From: an uncultured Flavobacteriales bacterium
GTDB taxonomy: Bacteria > Bacteroidota > Bacteroidia > Flavobacteriales_D > CALLUQ01
Direction of reading: 5' to 3'
Length of the DNA: 35,363 nt
Assembly (NCBI GenBank): GCA_938010565.1
Contig: CALLUQ010000132.1
Span: forward strand, 1-35,363
Made by a program: the position numbers and the translations under genes. A model generated the notes under the pieces. It saw only the letters and a list, made by a program, of their open reading frames with translations. It was not told the DNA's origin and searched no databases. Within the stretch, counting starts at the first letter, position 1; every line of letters begins with the position of its first letter. This document shows, piece after piece, positions 11,581 through 18,794 of this stretch.

Positions 11581-12132
11581 TTAATTTTCTTTTTCTACTT
11601 GCATATAACTCAATTCCAACGGAGTTTTTCGACCGAAGATCTTCACCATCACCTTTAGTTTTTTCTTCTCTTCGTTGATCTCTTCGATTACTCCGTTGAA
11701 GTTGTTGAATGGGCCATCGATCACTTTGACCGCTTCGCCAACAACAAATGGGATGTTCAATTCCTCATCGCTTTCGGCAAGTTCATCCACTTTACCAAGA
11801 ATGCGGTTTACTTCGGTCTGACGAAGTGGAACAGGATCACCTCCCTTTTTTCCACCCAGGAAACCAATTACATTGGGAATATTTTTAACAATATGTGGAA
11901 TTTCTCCAACGAGAGCGGCTTCAATAAGCACATATCCGGGAAAGAAACTGCGTTCTTTGGATACCTTTTTTCCGTTGCGGATCTGGTATACCTTTTCAGT
12001 CGGGATCAATACTTGGGATAAATAGTCTGTCATGCCCAAACGGCCGATTTCCATTTCCAGGTATTCTTTTACTTTTTTTTCTTTTCCGCTAATGGCACGT
12101 ACTACATACCATTTTCTATTTACATCGCTCAT
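11581..12132 (-). CDS. nusG: Transcription termination/antitermination protein NusG
   Basis: NusG, 183 residues from the start at 12132 ([20 protein letters not shown]). An upstream in-frame ATG exists but lies inside secE. The N-terminal NGN domain (about 8-115) binds the RNA polymerase clamp, and includes [10 protein letters not shown]. The C-terminal KOW domain (about 125-180, [15 protein letters not shown]) contacts Rho or ribosomal protein S10. It follows secE by 17 bases, the standard secE-nusG pairing. Confidence 0.98.
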   Translation of the reverse strand: MSDVNRKWYVVRAISGKEKKVKEYLEMEIGRLGMTDYLSQVLIPTEKVYQIRNGKKVSKERSFFPGYVLIEAALVGEIPHIVKNIPNVIGFLGGKKGGDPVPLRQTEVNRILGKVDELAESDEELNIPFVVGEAVKVIDGPFNNFNGVIEEINEEKKKLKVMVKIFGRKTPLELSYMQVEKEN

Positions 12133-12149
12133 AGGCCTAATGAAAAAGA

Positions 12150-12383
12150 TTACTGGGTAATTACACCCACCAGTTTGTAGAAGATCCCAAGCGCACCTCT
12201 CCACAAAGAGTCGGAGCTATTGATACCAAAAAAGTAATCCATTATCCAAACAGAGAGTGCAATCATCAAAGAAGCAACGAGTACTATAATGGCACTGCTT
12301 TGTAACTCAGCCCAGGAAGGCCAGGTTACTTTGTTGACTAATTCATTGTACGTCTCTGCAAAATATCCTTTAATATCTGCCAC
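12150..12383 (-). CDS. secE: Preprotein translocase subunit SecE
   Basis: A small single-pass inner-membrane protein, 77 residues, that clamps SecY. The start is a GTG at 12383, giving MADIKGYFAETYNELVNKVTWP. Longer starts would run into tRNA-Trp, which ends 12 bases upstream. The conserved amphipathic segment with VTWPSWAEL (about 18-26) precedes one hydrophobic helix (about 30-52). It sits in the invariant context tRNA-Trp-secE-nusG. Confidence 0.95.
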   Translation of the reverse strand: MADIKGYFAETYNELVNKVTWPSWAELQSSAIIVLVASLMIALSVWIMDYFFGINSSDSLWRGALGIFYKLVGVITQ

Positions 12384-12395
12384 AGTAATTATCTT

Positions 12396-12471
12396 TGGCA
12401 CGGGTGGAGAGACTCGAACTCCCGACACCTGGTTTTGGAGACCAGTGCTCTGCCAACTGAGCTACACCCGT
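12396..12471 (-). tRNA. tRNA-Trp(CCA)
   Basis: Read on the minus strand it folds as a full cloverleaf: acceptor ACGGGTG/CACCCGT, the D-arm GCTCAGTTGGCAGAGC, anticodon arm CTGGT-CTCCAAA-ACCAG with anticodon CCA, and T-arm with GTTCGAGTC. The 3' CCA is encoded in the DNA, unlike in the two other tRNAs of this cluster. It lies between tuf and secE. Confidence 0.96.
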
Positions 12472-12558
12472 AGTTATTATGGAGGCTGCTGGCCTGGCGG
12501 ATTATCTCCAAATCAACTTTTTCCATTGAAGGGGCCATCAGTTATTCCGTGTTTCAAT

Positions 12559-12602
12559 TTTTCACATGAACTCCGATGAAAAAATCGTTTTTCGTGTGAA
12601 AA
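12559..12602 (-). other. Long inverted repeat between tuf terminator and tRNA-Trp
   Basis: A 12-bp stem TTTTCACATGAA/TTCGTGTGAAAA (one G-T pair) with a nested CGAT/ATCG helix. Its right arm shares four bases with the tuf terminator, so the two hairpins sit in tandem. It lacks a T run on either strand, so it is more likely an RNA-processing or stability element than a terminator. Confidence 0.45.
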
Positions 12603-12630
12603 GGTGCTCCCAAACAAGGGAACACCTTTT
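12599..12630 (-). terminator. Terminator-like hairpin after tuf
   Basis: Stem AAAAGGTG/CACCTTTT plus TCCC/GGGA with a single mismatch and a 6-base loop, followed on the minus strand by TTTT. It starts 30 bases after the tuf stop. The T run is short and no convincing promoter follows before tRNA-Trp, so it is probably leaky, lowering secE-nusG-rplK expression relative to tuf. Confidence 0.65.
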
Positions 12631-12659
12631 GCATATAATCTCAATCTCTCGGAGATCGA

Positions 12660-13841
12660 TTAGTCGATGATCTCAGTTACCTGACCGGCACCTACGGTAC
12701 GGCCACCTTCACGAATCGCGAAACGAAGGCCTTTATCCATAGCTACTTCGGTGATCAGTTCAACGGTGATGGTTACATTATCACCCGGCATTACCATTTC
12801 ACGGCCTTCATCCAAAATAATCTCACCTGTTACATCAAGTGTACGGAGGTAGAACTGCGGGCGGTATTTGTTGTGGAATGGAGTGTGACGGCCACCTTCT
12901 TCTTTTTTAAGGATATAAACCTCAGCTTTGAACTTTTTGTGTGGCGTGATGGATCCGGGTTTGGCAATTACCATACCGCGTTTGATCTGGGTTTTTTCGA
13001 CCCCACGGAGGAGAAGGCCAACGTTTTCACCTGCACGTCCTTCGTCAAGGATCTTACGGAACATTTCAACTCCCGTTACGGTAGAAGTCATTTTCTCATC
13101 CTGAAGGCCGATAATATCAACCGGATCGCCTGTGTTGACAATGCCTGTTTCGATCGCACCCGTGGCAACAGTACCACGACCGGTGATGGAGAATACATCC
13201 TCCACCGACATCAGGAATGGCTTATCCGTATCACGCTCCGGTGTATCAATCCATTCGTCAACTGTTTTCATGAGTTCTTTAACGCTGTCAGCCCATTTGC
13301 CTTCACCGTTTAATGCACCCAGTGCAGAACCGGAACAGATAGGCGTTTCTTCGTAACCGTAAGAATCAAGAAGTTCGGTTAATTCCATCTCAACCAATTC
13401 CAGAAGTTCTTCATCGTCAACCATATCCACTTTGTTCATGAATACAACGATCTTAGGAACATTTACCTGGCGGGAAAGCAGGATGTGCTCACGCGTCTGC
13501 GGCATAGGCCCGTCAGTTGCGGCACAAACAAGAATGGCACCATCCATCTGAGCGGCACCTGTAACCATATTCTTTACGTAGTCAGCGTGACCGGGACAGT
13601 CAACATGGGCATAGTGACGACTATCCGTTTCGTATTCAACGTGTGAAGTATTGATCGTGATGCCGCGCTCTTTTTCTTCCGGAGCGTTATCGATTGTATC
13701 GAAATCACGAACTTCAGCGCCACCGGCTTCAGCGAGCACTTTTGTGATCGCGGCAGTCAAAGTAGTCTTACCATGGTCAACGTGACCAATAGTCCCAATA
13801 TTTACGTGAGGCTTTGTCCGCTCAAATTGTTCTTTAGCCAT
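12660..13841 (-). CDS. tuf: Translation elongation factor Tu
   Basis: EF-Tu, 393 residues, delivers aminoacyl-tRNA to the ribosome. The P-loop GHVDHGKT (residues 19-26), the switch II DCPGH and the base-specificity NKVD motif are all present. The beta-barrel domains 2 and 3 follow and end normally ([14 protein letters not shown]). The gene is located after tRNA-Thr and tRNA-Gly and before tRNA-Trp, a typical tRNA-tuf cluster. A terminator-like hairpin follows. Whether the genome has a second tuf copy cannot be seen here. Confidence 0.99.
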   Translation of the reverse strand: MAKEQFERTKPHVNIGTIGHVDHGKTTLTAAITKVLAEAGGAEVRDFDTIDNAPEEKERGITINTSHVEYETDSRHYAHVDCPGHADYVKNMVTGAAQMDGAILVCAATDGPMPQTREHILLSRQVNVPKIVVFMNKVDMVDDEELLELVEMELTELLDSYGYEETPICSGSALGALNGEGKWADSVKELMKTVDEWIDTPERDTDKPFLMSVEDVFSITGRGTVATGAIETGIVNTGDPVDIIGLQDEKMTSTVTGVEMFRKILDEGRAGENVGLLLRGVEKTQIKRGMVIAKPGSITPHKKFKAEVYILKKEEGGRHTPFHNKYRPQFYLRTLDVTGEIILDEGREMVMPGDNVTITVELITEVAMDKGLRFAIREGGRTVGAGQVTEIID

Positions 13842-13958
13842 GTTTCCTCAGGATTTATTTTAAAGTTATTTTATTTATTGTTTTTAACTATACGATGCCG
13901 TAGATCAAAAAAAGCCGGAAAAAGATTTGTAACGAACCTTTTCCCGGGTATTTATCAG

Positions 13959-14031
13959 AGCAGGAGACGAGACTCGAACCCGCGACCGTCAGCTTGGAAG
14001 GCTGATGCTCTACCAACTGAGCTACTCCTGC
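13959..14031 (-). tRNA. tRNA-Gly(UCC)
   Basis: A 73-base cloverleaf on the minus strand: acceptor GCAGGAG/CTCCTGC, D-arm GCTCAGTTGGTAGAGC, anticodon arm TCAGC-CTTCCAA-GCTGA with anticodon TCC, T-arm with GGTTCGAGTC. CCA is not encoded. It lies 117 bases upstream of tuf. Confidence 0.96.
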
Positions 14032-14167
14032 TTTTTTCCATTTGTTTTTAGCAAACGGAAACCAAATCACATGTAGAAAAAATATCCGTTAGTTTCTTCC
14101 TTAAGTGGCAAAATAGAGCCACAACATGGGATTATAAATTCATACTAAAAGAACGTTTCCATTCTTG

Positions 14168-14241
14168 AGCCGATGGAGGGACTCGAACCCACGACCTGCT
14201 GATTACAAATCAGCTGCTCTAGCCAACTGAGCTACATCGGC
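14168..14241 (-). tRNA. tRNA-Thr(UGU)
   Basis: A 74-base cloverleaf on the minus strand: acceptor GCCGATG/CATCGGC, D-arm GCTCAGTTGGCTAGAGC, anticodon arm GCTGATTTGTAATCAGC with anticodon TGT, T-arm with GGTTCGAGTC. CCA is not encoded. It is the first gene downstream of the promoter at 14300-14330. Confidence 0.96.
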
Positions 14242-14268
14242 GCATTGAACTAATGTGTGATATATTTC

Positions 14269-14299
14269 AAAAAAACAGACCTTTCCGCAAAAAGGTCTG
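14269..14299 (-). terminator. Rho-independent terminator after hpf
   Basis: A perfect 9-bp stem CAGACCTTT/AAAGGTCTG with a 6-base loop, followed on the minus strand by seven T residues. It ends hpf transcripts. The promoter at 14300-14330 abuts its first arm, so transcripts from that promoter would start inside the stem and escape termination. Confidence 0.88.
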
Positions 14300-14330
14300 C
14301 AAATGTATGAAAGATTTAATTTCAGACAAA
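14300..14330 (-). promoter_or_regulatory. Bacteroidota-type promoter for the tRNA-tuf block
   Basis: On the minus strand TTTG (14330-14327), a 19-base spacer, then TACATTTG (14307-14300). Both elements match the phylum consensus TTTG-N19-TAnnTTTG exactly. The start site would fall near 14293, about 50 bases before tRNA-Thr. It should drive tRNA-Thr, tRNA-Gly and tuf and, by read-through, tRNA-Trp-secE-nusG and beyond. Confidence 0.8.
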
Positions 14331-14411
14331 ATAACTCACCTACTTTTTTCGTTTCACAGCCACAACACCATAAAAAAGACATTCGAAGGCAGCGGTGAGT
14401 CCGGCATGGAT

Positions 14412-14708
14412 TTAATCCTTCATTTTTCCTTTGTATCGTTTGATTTGACGGCGTAGTGCTTCCACTGCAAGGTCGGTGGCTTCTTCAAAAGATTTGCACT
14501 TTCTTTTGGCAAAAATTTCTTTTCCCGGAATGGCCAGTTTTATTTCTGTGATCTTGTTCTCGTTGTTTTCCGACTTATCCAGCCTCAGATAAACATCGCC
14601 AATGATGATCTGATCAAAAAACAAGTCGAGTTTGTTTACTTTACCCTGAATAAAATCTACCAACTTTTTGTCGGCGTCAAAGTGAATGGATTGAACGTTT
14701 ACTTGCAT
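14412..14708 (-). CDS. hpf: Ribosome hibernation promoting factor, short HPF/RaiA type
   Basis: A 98-residue protein of the HPF/YfiA family that binds the 30S decoding region in non-growing cells and blocks translation or promotes ribosome dimers. The start MQVNVQSIHFDADKKL and the basic C-terminal helix AVEALRRQIKRYKGK are typical. It has the single beta-alpha domain and lacks the C-terminal dimerisation domain of long HPF. It follows xerC by 30 bases and ends before a strong terminator. Confidence 0.93.
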   Translation of the reverse strand: MQVNVQSIHFDADKKLVDFIQGKVNKLDLFFDQIIIGDVYLRLDKSENNENKITEIKLAIPGKEIFAKRKCKSFEEATDLAVEALRRQIKRYKGKMKD

Positions 14709-14738
14709 ATGCTTTCTTATTGGATCCCATGGTGGGAT

Positions 14739-15635
14739 TTAGCCCTTTGGATGGGCTTGTTCATGAATGTTTTTTAACTGCTCAATGGTGTTGTGGGTGT
14801 AGATCTGAGTAGCTGCAAGATTGGTATGCCCAAGTAGTTCCTTTATGGAGTTCAGGTCGGCACCGTTATTCAACATATGAGTGGCAAAGGTGTGACGCAA
14901 AACGTGCGGGCTTTTTTTAGTGAGGGTTGTTACCTTACTAAGGTAGGTATTCACCCTTCGATAAACAAACATTCGGGAGAGTTTTTCGCCATTGGACTTC
15001 ACAAGCAGGTGGGTGTTGTTTACTAGTGAGTTAGAGATGCTATGGGTGTCCGTTTTTATGTTCAGATAGTTTTGGATAATACTTTCCAAACGGTCCGTGA
15101 TCGGTACCAGTCTTTCCTTTTTCCCCTTGCCTGATACTTTGAGGTGGTGTTCCGATAAGTGTACATCGGACTGTTTCAGTTCCACCAATTCGGATACACG
15201 GGCACCTGTTGCATACAGCAACTCCATGATAAGACGATCCCTCACTTCGTTAAAATCTGCCGAGGGCTCCCATTGTGCAAAAAGTTTTTTCATGCTGTCC
15301 GGATCCACAAAAACAGGCAGGCGTTTTCCTGCTTTGAGTCCCTGCACTTTTTGCATGGGGTTGTCTTTTAAATGTCCGTTGCGGATCAGATGCTTGAAAT
15401 AGGTACGAAGTGTGGCTATTTTTCGGTTGACGGACCGGGGGCTGATGCCCTGATCTATGAGGTGAACCATCCAGGAGCGTATTATGGGAAAGGAAACCTT
15501 TTGAGGGTCGTGCTCTTCGTAAGCGTGGTTCAGCCAGGAAAAAAATTGGCGCAGATCACGTTGGTAAGCTTCTACCGTGTTCCGGGAGTATCGTTTTTCG
15601 TATGAAAGGTAATTCAAAAATTCATCCGTGTACAT
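14739..15635 (-). CDS. xerC: Tyrosine recombinase XerC/XerD
   Basis: A 298-residue tyrosine recombinase. An N-terminal SAM-like DNA-binding domain (about 1-85) precedes the catalytic domain. All catalytic residues are visible: R146 (ATGARVSEL), K170 (GKGKKERLVPI), H244 and R247 (HVLRHTF), H270 (LLGHTNL) and nucleophile Y279 (IYTH). Such enzymes resolve chromosome dimers at dif. Its place between rpsU and hpf is a conserved housekeeping context in Bacteroidota, which argues against it being the integrase of a mobile element, and no attachment site or element genes surround it. I cannot tell XerC from XerD by sequence alone. Confidence 0.93.
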   Translation of the reverse strand: MYTDEFLNYLSYEKRYSRNTVEAYQRDLRQFFSWLNHAYEEHDPQKVSFPIIRSWMVHLIDQGISPRSVNRKIATLRTYFKHLIRNGHLKDNPMQKVQGLKAGKRLPVFVDPDSMKKLFAQWEPSADFNEVRDRLIMELLYATGARVSELVELKQSDVHLSEHHLKVSGKGKKERLVPITDRLESIIQNYLNIKTDTHSISNSLVNNTHLLVKSNGEKLSRMFVYRRVNTYLSKVTTLTKKSPHVLRHTFATHMLNNGADLNSIKELLGHTNLAATQIYTHNTIEQLKNIHEQAHPKG

Positions 15636-15645
15636 AGCATAAAAA

Positions 15646-15692
15646 TAAGGAGAAAATCCATCCCGCCAACAGCAGGAAGGTCTTTCTCCTTA
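15646..15692 (-). terminator. Terminator between rpsU and xerC
   Basis: A perfect 10-bp stem TAAGGAGAAA/TTTCTCCTTA with a 27-base loop that can itself pair partly (TCC/GGA), followed on the minus strand by TTTTT. It lies 29 bases after the rpsU stop and ends 10 bases before the xerC start, so it would leave xerC-hpf expressed by partial read-through. Confidence 0.7.
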
Positions 15693-15721
15693 ACTATAAT
15701 AATATGTACAAGAAAGGGGTG

Positions 15722-15913
15722 TTAGTTTTCTTCGCGGTACATTACAGCTTTGTAAACTGCTTTTTCCACCATCTTTTTCTTAACGACAGATGGTTTTGTG
15801 TAATGTTTGCGTTCGCGCAATTCGCGCATACGCCCGGTGCGATCAAATTTTTTCTTGAATTTCTTTAAGGCTTTTTCAATGTGATCGCCTTCTTTCATTG
15901 GAATAATCAGCAT
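15722..15913 (-). CDS. rpsU: Ribosomal protein bS21
   Basis: A 63-residue, very basic 30S protein near the anti-Shine-Dalgarno end of 16S rRNA. The start at 15913 gives MLIIPMKEGDHIEKALKKFK, the usual beginning in this phylum; a start six codons upstream is possible but unlike homologues. It has its own promoter 44 bases upstream. In Bacteroidota bS21 is reported to help mask the anti-SD sequence, in keeping with the weak ribosome binding sites across this window. Confidence 0.96.
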   Translation of the reverse strand: MLIIPMKEGDHIEKALKKFKKKFDRTGRMRELRERKHYTKPSVVKKKMVEKAVYKAVMYREEN

Positions 15914-15956
15914 AGCTAATTCTTTTTTCACTTAACTCCGGCCATTTGGCGGGCTA

Positions 15957-15987
15957 CAAATGTAGTACTTTTTCCGATGTGTTCGAA
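15957..15987 (-). promoter_or_regulatory. Bacteroidota-type promoter for rpsU
   Basis: On the minus strand TTCG (15987-15984), a 19-base spacer, then TACATTTG (15964-15957). The -7 element is perfect and the -33 element has one mismatch to TTTG. The predicted start near 15950 gives a leader of about 37 bases before rpsU. Confidence 0.65.
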
Positions 15988-16015
15988 TCGCAATATTGTT
16001 TTTCTCTTTTGAGGC

Positions 16016-17158
16016 TTAATTTTTTAAAAGTTCTCTTGAGATCACCAGTTTTTGGATTTCAGAGGTGCCTTCGCCAATGGTACACAATTTGGAGTCCCGG
16101 TAGTATTTCTCTGCCGGAAAGTCTTTGGTATAGCCATATCCGCCAAAGATCTGCACTGCTTCGGTGGCAACACGAACGGAAACTTCCGAAGCATAATACT
16201 TGGCAATGGCCGATGCCTTGGTTACTTTTTCTCCTTTGTTTTTTAGATCGGCTGCCTGGTACAGCAGTAACTTTGCCGCTTCGATCTCTGTGGCCATGTC
16301 GGCCAGTTTAAAGCTGATGCCTTGAAAATGGGCAATGGGTTGGTCGAATTGTTTGCGCTCTTTGGCATATTTTACAGAGGCTTTCAGGGCACCTTGTGCA
16401 ATTCCAAGTCCGAGTGCTCCGATGGAGATACGGCCACCATCCAACACCTTCATTGCTTGTATAAAGCCTTCCCCTACATTGCCCAGAACCTGATCTTTGT
16501 GTACCCGGCAGTTATCAAAAAACAAGGCTGCTGTTTCCGAAGCCCGCATGCCCAGTTTATTCTCTTTCTTGCCTCCTGAAAATCCGGGGGTTCCTTTTTC
16601 AATAATGAAAGCGGTCATTCCGTGTGAATCTCCTTTTTCACCGGTTCGGGTAATGACCACGGCAACATCGCCTGAAATGGCATGGGTGATGAAATTCTTG
16701 GAACCGTTGATGATCCAGTAGTCGCCATCCGGAACGGCAACGGTGTGCATTCTTCCCGCATCTGATCCGGTACCGGTTTCGGTGAGCCCCCAGGCCCCAA
16801 TGTATGCTGCAGTTGCCAGTTTGGGAAGGTATTTTTGTTTTTGTTCTTCCGAACCAAACTCCATGATATGGCCGGTACACAAGCTGTTGTGAGCTGCTAT
16901 CGAAAGGCCTATGGAACCGCACACCTGAGCAATCTCGGAGATGACGGCGATGTATTCGAAATAGCCTAAACCTGCTCCTCCGTAGGATTCCGGAACCAGA
17001 ACCCCCATAAGGCCAAGTTCACCGGCTTTTTTGAATAATGCAACCGGAAAATCCTGCGATTCGTCCCATTTCATCATGTGAGGGCGAATTTCTTTTTCGG
17101 CAAAATCACGCACCATCTGTGCGATCATCTCTTGATTTTCGCTGATAGAAAAATCCAT
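16016..17158 (-). CDS. Acyl-CoA dehydrogenase (short-chain type)
   Basis: A 380-residue FAD enzyme that oxidises acyl-CoA to trans-2-enoyl-CoA and passes electrons to electron-transfer flavoprotein. The family signatures are clear: WGLTETGTGSDA (about 123-134) for FAD/substrate contact, RISIGALGLGIAQGA, and the C-terminal QIFGGYGYTKDFPAEKYYRD. The catalytic glutamate lies at about E363 (GEGTSEIQ), the position used by short- and medium-chain enzymes rather than isovaleryl or long-chain types. Substrate length is inferred. It stands between apt and rpsU with no fatty-acid genes nearby. Confidence 0.93.
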   Translation of the reverse strand: MDFSISENQEMIAQMVRDFAEKEIRPHMMKWDESQDFPVALFKKAGELGLMGVLVPESYGGAGLGYFEYIAVISEIAQVCGSIGLSIAAHNSLCTGHIMEFGSEEQKQKYLPKLATAAYIGAWGLTETGTGSDAGRMHTVAVPDGDYWIINGSKNFITHAISGDVAVVITRTGEKGDSHGMTAFIIEKGTPGFSGGKKENKLGMRASETAALFFDNCRVHKDQVLGNVGEGFIQAMKVLDGGRISIGALGLGIAQGALKASVKYAKERKQFDQPIAHFQGISFKLADMATEIEAAKLLLYQAADLKNKGEKVTKASAIAKYYASEVSVRVATEAVQIFGGYGYTKDFPAEKYYRDSKLCTIGEGTSEIQKLVISRELLKN

Positions 17159-17227
17159 GTTTGTTGAAAGTTACAGTTATGCTCTTACAAATGTCCCCAA
17201 ATGGAGGCAACAGCATTTTTGGTATTG

Positions 17228-17758
17228 CTAGTACTCTACTAAATTAATAATATTTTGAGAATACGGCCGGAGTTTTGAGGTTCCGTTCAGGAAAGAAAGC
17301 CCGATCAAAAAAGCAAAACCGATCACTTTTCCGCCTTGCATTTGCACCAACTCTGCAGCTGCGGCTGCCGTTCCTCCCGTAGCCAGCAGATCATCGTGAA
17401 TGAGTACCCGGGATCCGGGGCGGAGTGCATCCGTATGCATTTCTATTTCGGCCGAACCGTATTCGAGGTCGTAGCGATACGAAACCGTATGGTAAGGCAA
17501 TTTCCCTTTTTTGCGCACAATGATAAAAGGTACCTGTAGTTCCTGTGCCAGCATCATGCCGAATATAAAACCACGGCTTTCCACGCCAACAACGGCATCT
17601 GTTTTTTCTCCATTCATTCGTTCCACAAAAGCACTGACCACCTCTTTGCTCAGTGTGGGATCTTCCAAAACAGGAGTAATGTCTTTGAACATGATCCCTG
17701 TTTTCGGAAAGTCCGGAACGTCACGGATGGTTGCTTTGATGCGGTCTTCAATCGCCAT
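17228..17758 (-). CDS. apt: Adenine phosphoribosyltransferase
   Basis: A 176-residue purine salvage enzyme making AMP from adenine and PRPP. The PRPP-binding motif VLIHDDLLATGGT is at residues 118-130, and the N-terminal PDFPKTGIMFKDITPVL segment and GVESRGFIFG loop are those of APRT. The start ATG lies within the end of the upstream helix-hairpin-helix gene (11-base overlap), so the two are translationally coupled. Confidence 0.96.
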   Translation of the reverse strand: MAIEDRIKATIRDVPDFPKTGIMFKDITPVLEDPTLSKEVVSAFVERMNGEKTDAVVGVESRGFIFGMMLAQELQVPFIIVRKKGKLPYHTVSYRYDLEYGSAEIEMHTDALRPGSRVLIHDDLLATGGTAAAAAELVQMQGGKVIGFAFLIGLSFLNGTSKLRPYSQNIINLVEY

Positions 17759-18707
17759 GTTGCACCTTTAGGTAAGGTGCAATTTTACGGTATATCTGTT
17801 CATTAACCAAATCTGATCTCATGAGATCCAAAAGCGTTGTATAAGGTCCATGTGTGCTTCGGATCATTACAATGGAGTTGGCCAGGTTTTTATCGATATA
17901 CGGATGTTTCACGAGGGTAAAAAAATCGGCCGAATTGATGTCGAGTTGATCCATTTGCGTTTTCCCTTTTTCTGTTAAAACCAATTGTTCTTCGATCTGA
18001 TAATACGTACTGTCTTTCAAGCCATAAACTTCCTGAAGTTGTCTTGCATCCACAAAGCCACCCAAACGGTTTCGGTAACGGATAATACGACGGGCAAAAA
18101 CAGGTCCGATGCCTTTGAGTTGAACCCATTCCGTACTATCAGCCAAATTTATTTCAATGATGGGTAACGTTTTATGGGATTTCCAAACGGGATAGCTTTT
18201 TTTCTTTTTCTTCCGTTGGGGCCGCCGGAGCTTTTCTTTTCTTTTGTTCCGACGAAATTTTTCAGCGGCATAGCGTGGCAACCGAACGTGATCTTTTAAC
18301 CGGGCATAAGTCGCCGAATCGATGGCATAGATTTTCCGGAGGTCTTCCACATACCGAAATTGCCCTCCTGCTTTTTCATAATTGCGGATCATTTTGATCT
18401 GACGGGATGTTAGTCCTAATCGCTTCCATTGCTCCGCCGGTAAATGGTTGGGATCAAACGGAAAATACTCCAACGCATCGGGTCCTTTTTCTTTTCCGTA
18501 CGTTTTGGATGTTTTTTCCGGGCCGGAAACACTAAAAAAAGCATGGATCTGGTTTTCAAAAGCAGTAAAGTCGGTTGGGGGAGATACCAACAGATGAGGC
18601 TTCAGATAAAGGGCAAATAAAGCCAGTAACAAAAGCGCAAACAGGCAAAAAGTGGCCCGCCGGTCGCGTTTGCTCATCGTAAAATATTCCTGCCAGAATG
18701 TTTTCAT
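17748..18707 (-). CDS. Membrane-anchored helix-hairpin-helix (ComEA-like) protein
   Basis: A 319-residue protein with a short N-terminal cytoplasmic part (MKTFWQEYFTMSKRDRR), one membrane helix at about 19-36, and three ComEA-like helix-hairpin-helix units at about 76-143, 181-246 and 252-315. A very basic linker (about 146-172, many Lys/Arg) separates units one and two. The W..YFT.SK..RR pattern at the N terminus resembles Bacteroidota homologues as I recall them and supports the start at 18707 over M11. HhH units bind DNA backbone non-specifically; a role in DNA uptake is possible, but this family's function is unknown to me. A terminator hairpin runs into its start codon, and it overlaps apt by 11 bases. 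Confidence 0.85.
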   Translation of the reverse strand: MKTFWQEYFTMSKRDRRATFCLFALLLLALFALYLKPHLLVSPPTDFTAFENQIHAFFSVSGPEKTSKTYGKEKGPDALEYFPFDPNHLPAEQWKRLGLTSRQIKMIRNYEKAGGQFRYVEDLRKIYAIDSATYARLKDHVRLPRYAAEKFRRNKRKEKLRRPQRKKKKKSYPVWKSHKTLPIIEINLADSTEWVQLKGIGPVFARRIIRYRNRLGGFVDARQLQEVYGLKDSTYYQIEEQLVLTEKGKTQMDQLDINSADFFTLVKHPYIDKNLANSIVMIRSTHGPYTTLLDLMRSDLVNEQIYRKIAPYLKVQHGD

Positions 18708-18708
18708 G

Positions 18709-18744
18709 AAAAAAGTCGCTCAACAAAAGGTAAGCGACTTTTTC
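18709..18744 (-). terminator. Terminator abutting the start of the HhH gene
   Basis: A perfect 12-bp stem GAAAAAGTCGCT/AGCGACTTTTTC with a 12-base loop. On the minus strand it ends in TTTTTTC immediately followed by the ATG at 18707. It ends the symporter transcript; any mRNA reading through would carry the stem directly against the HhH start codon. Confidence 0.85.
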
Positions 18745-18794
18745 TTACGATGGATAATAGGGTTTCAAAAATACGTTTTTCTGCCTGGTTCAGG

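Noticed and set aside
12133-12204. N-terminal extension of NusG
   Set aside because: It lies within the end of secE and the family start [13 protein letters not shown] fits at 12132.
14739-15635. Tyrosine recombinase as the integrase of a genomic island
   Set aside because: Its neighbours rpsU and hpf form a conserved housekeeping block, there are no attachment-site repeats at the tRNA genes, and no cargo genes are present.
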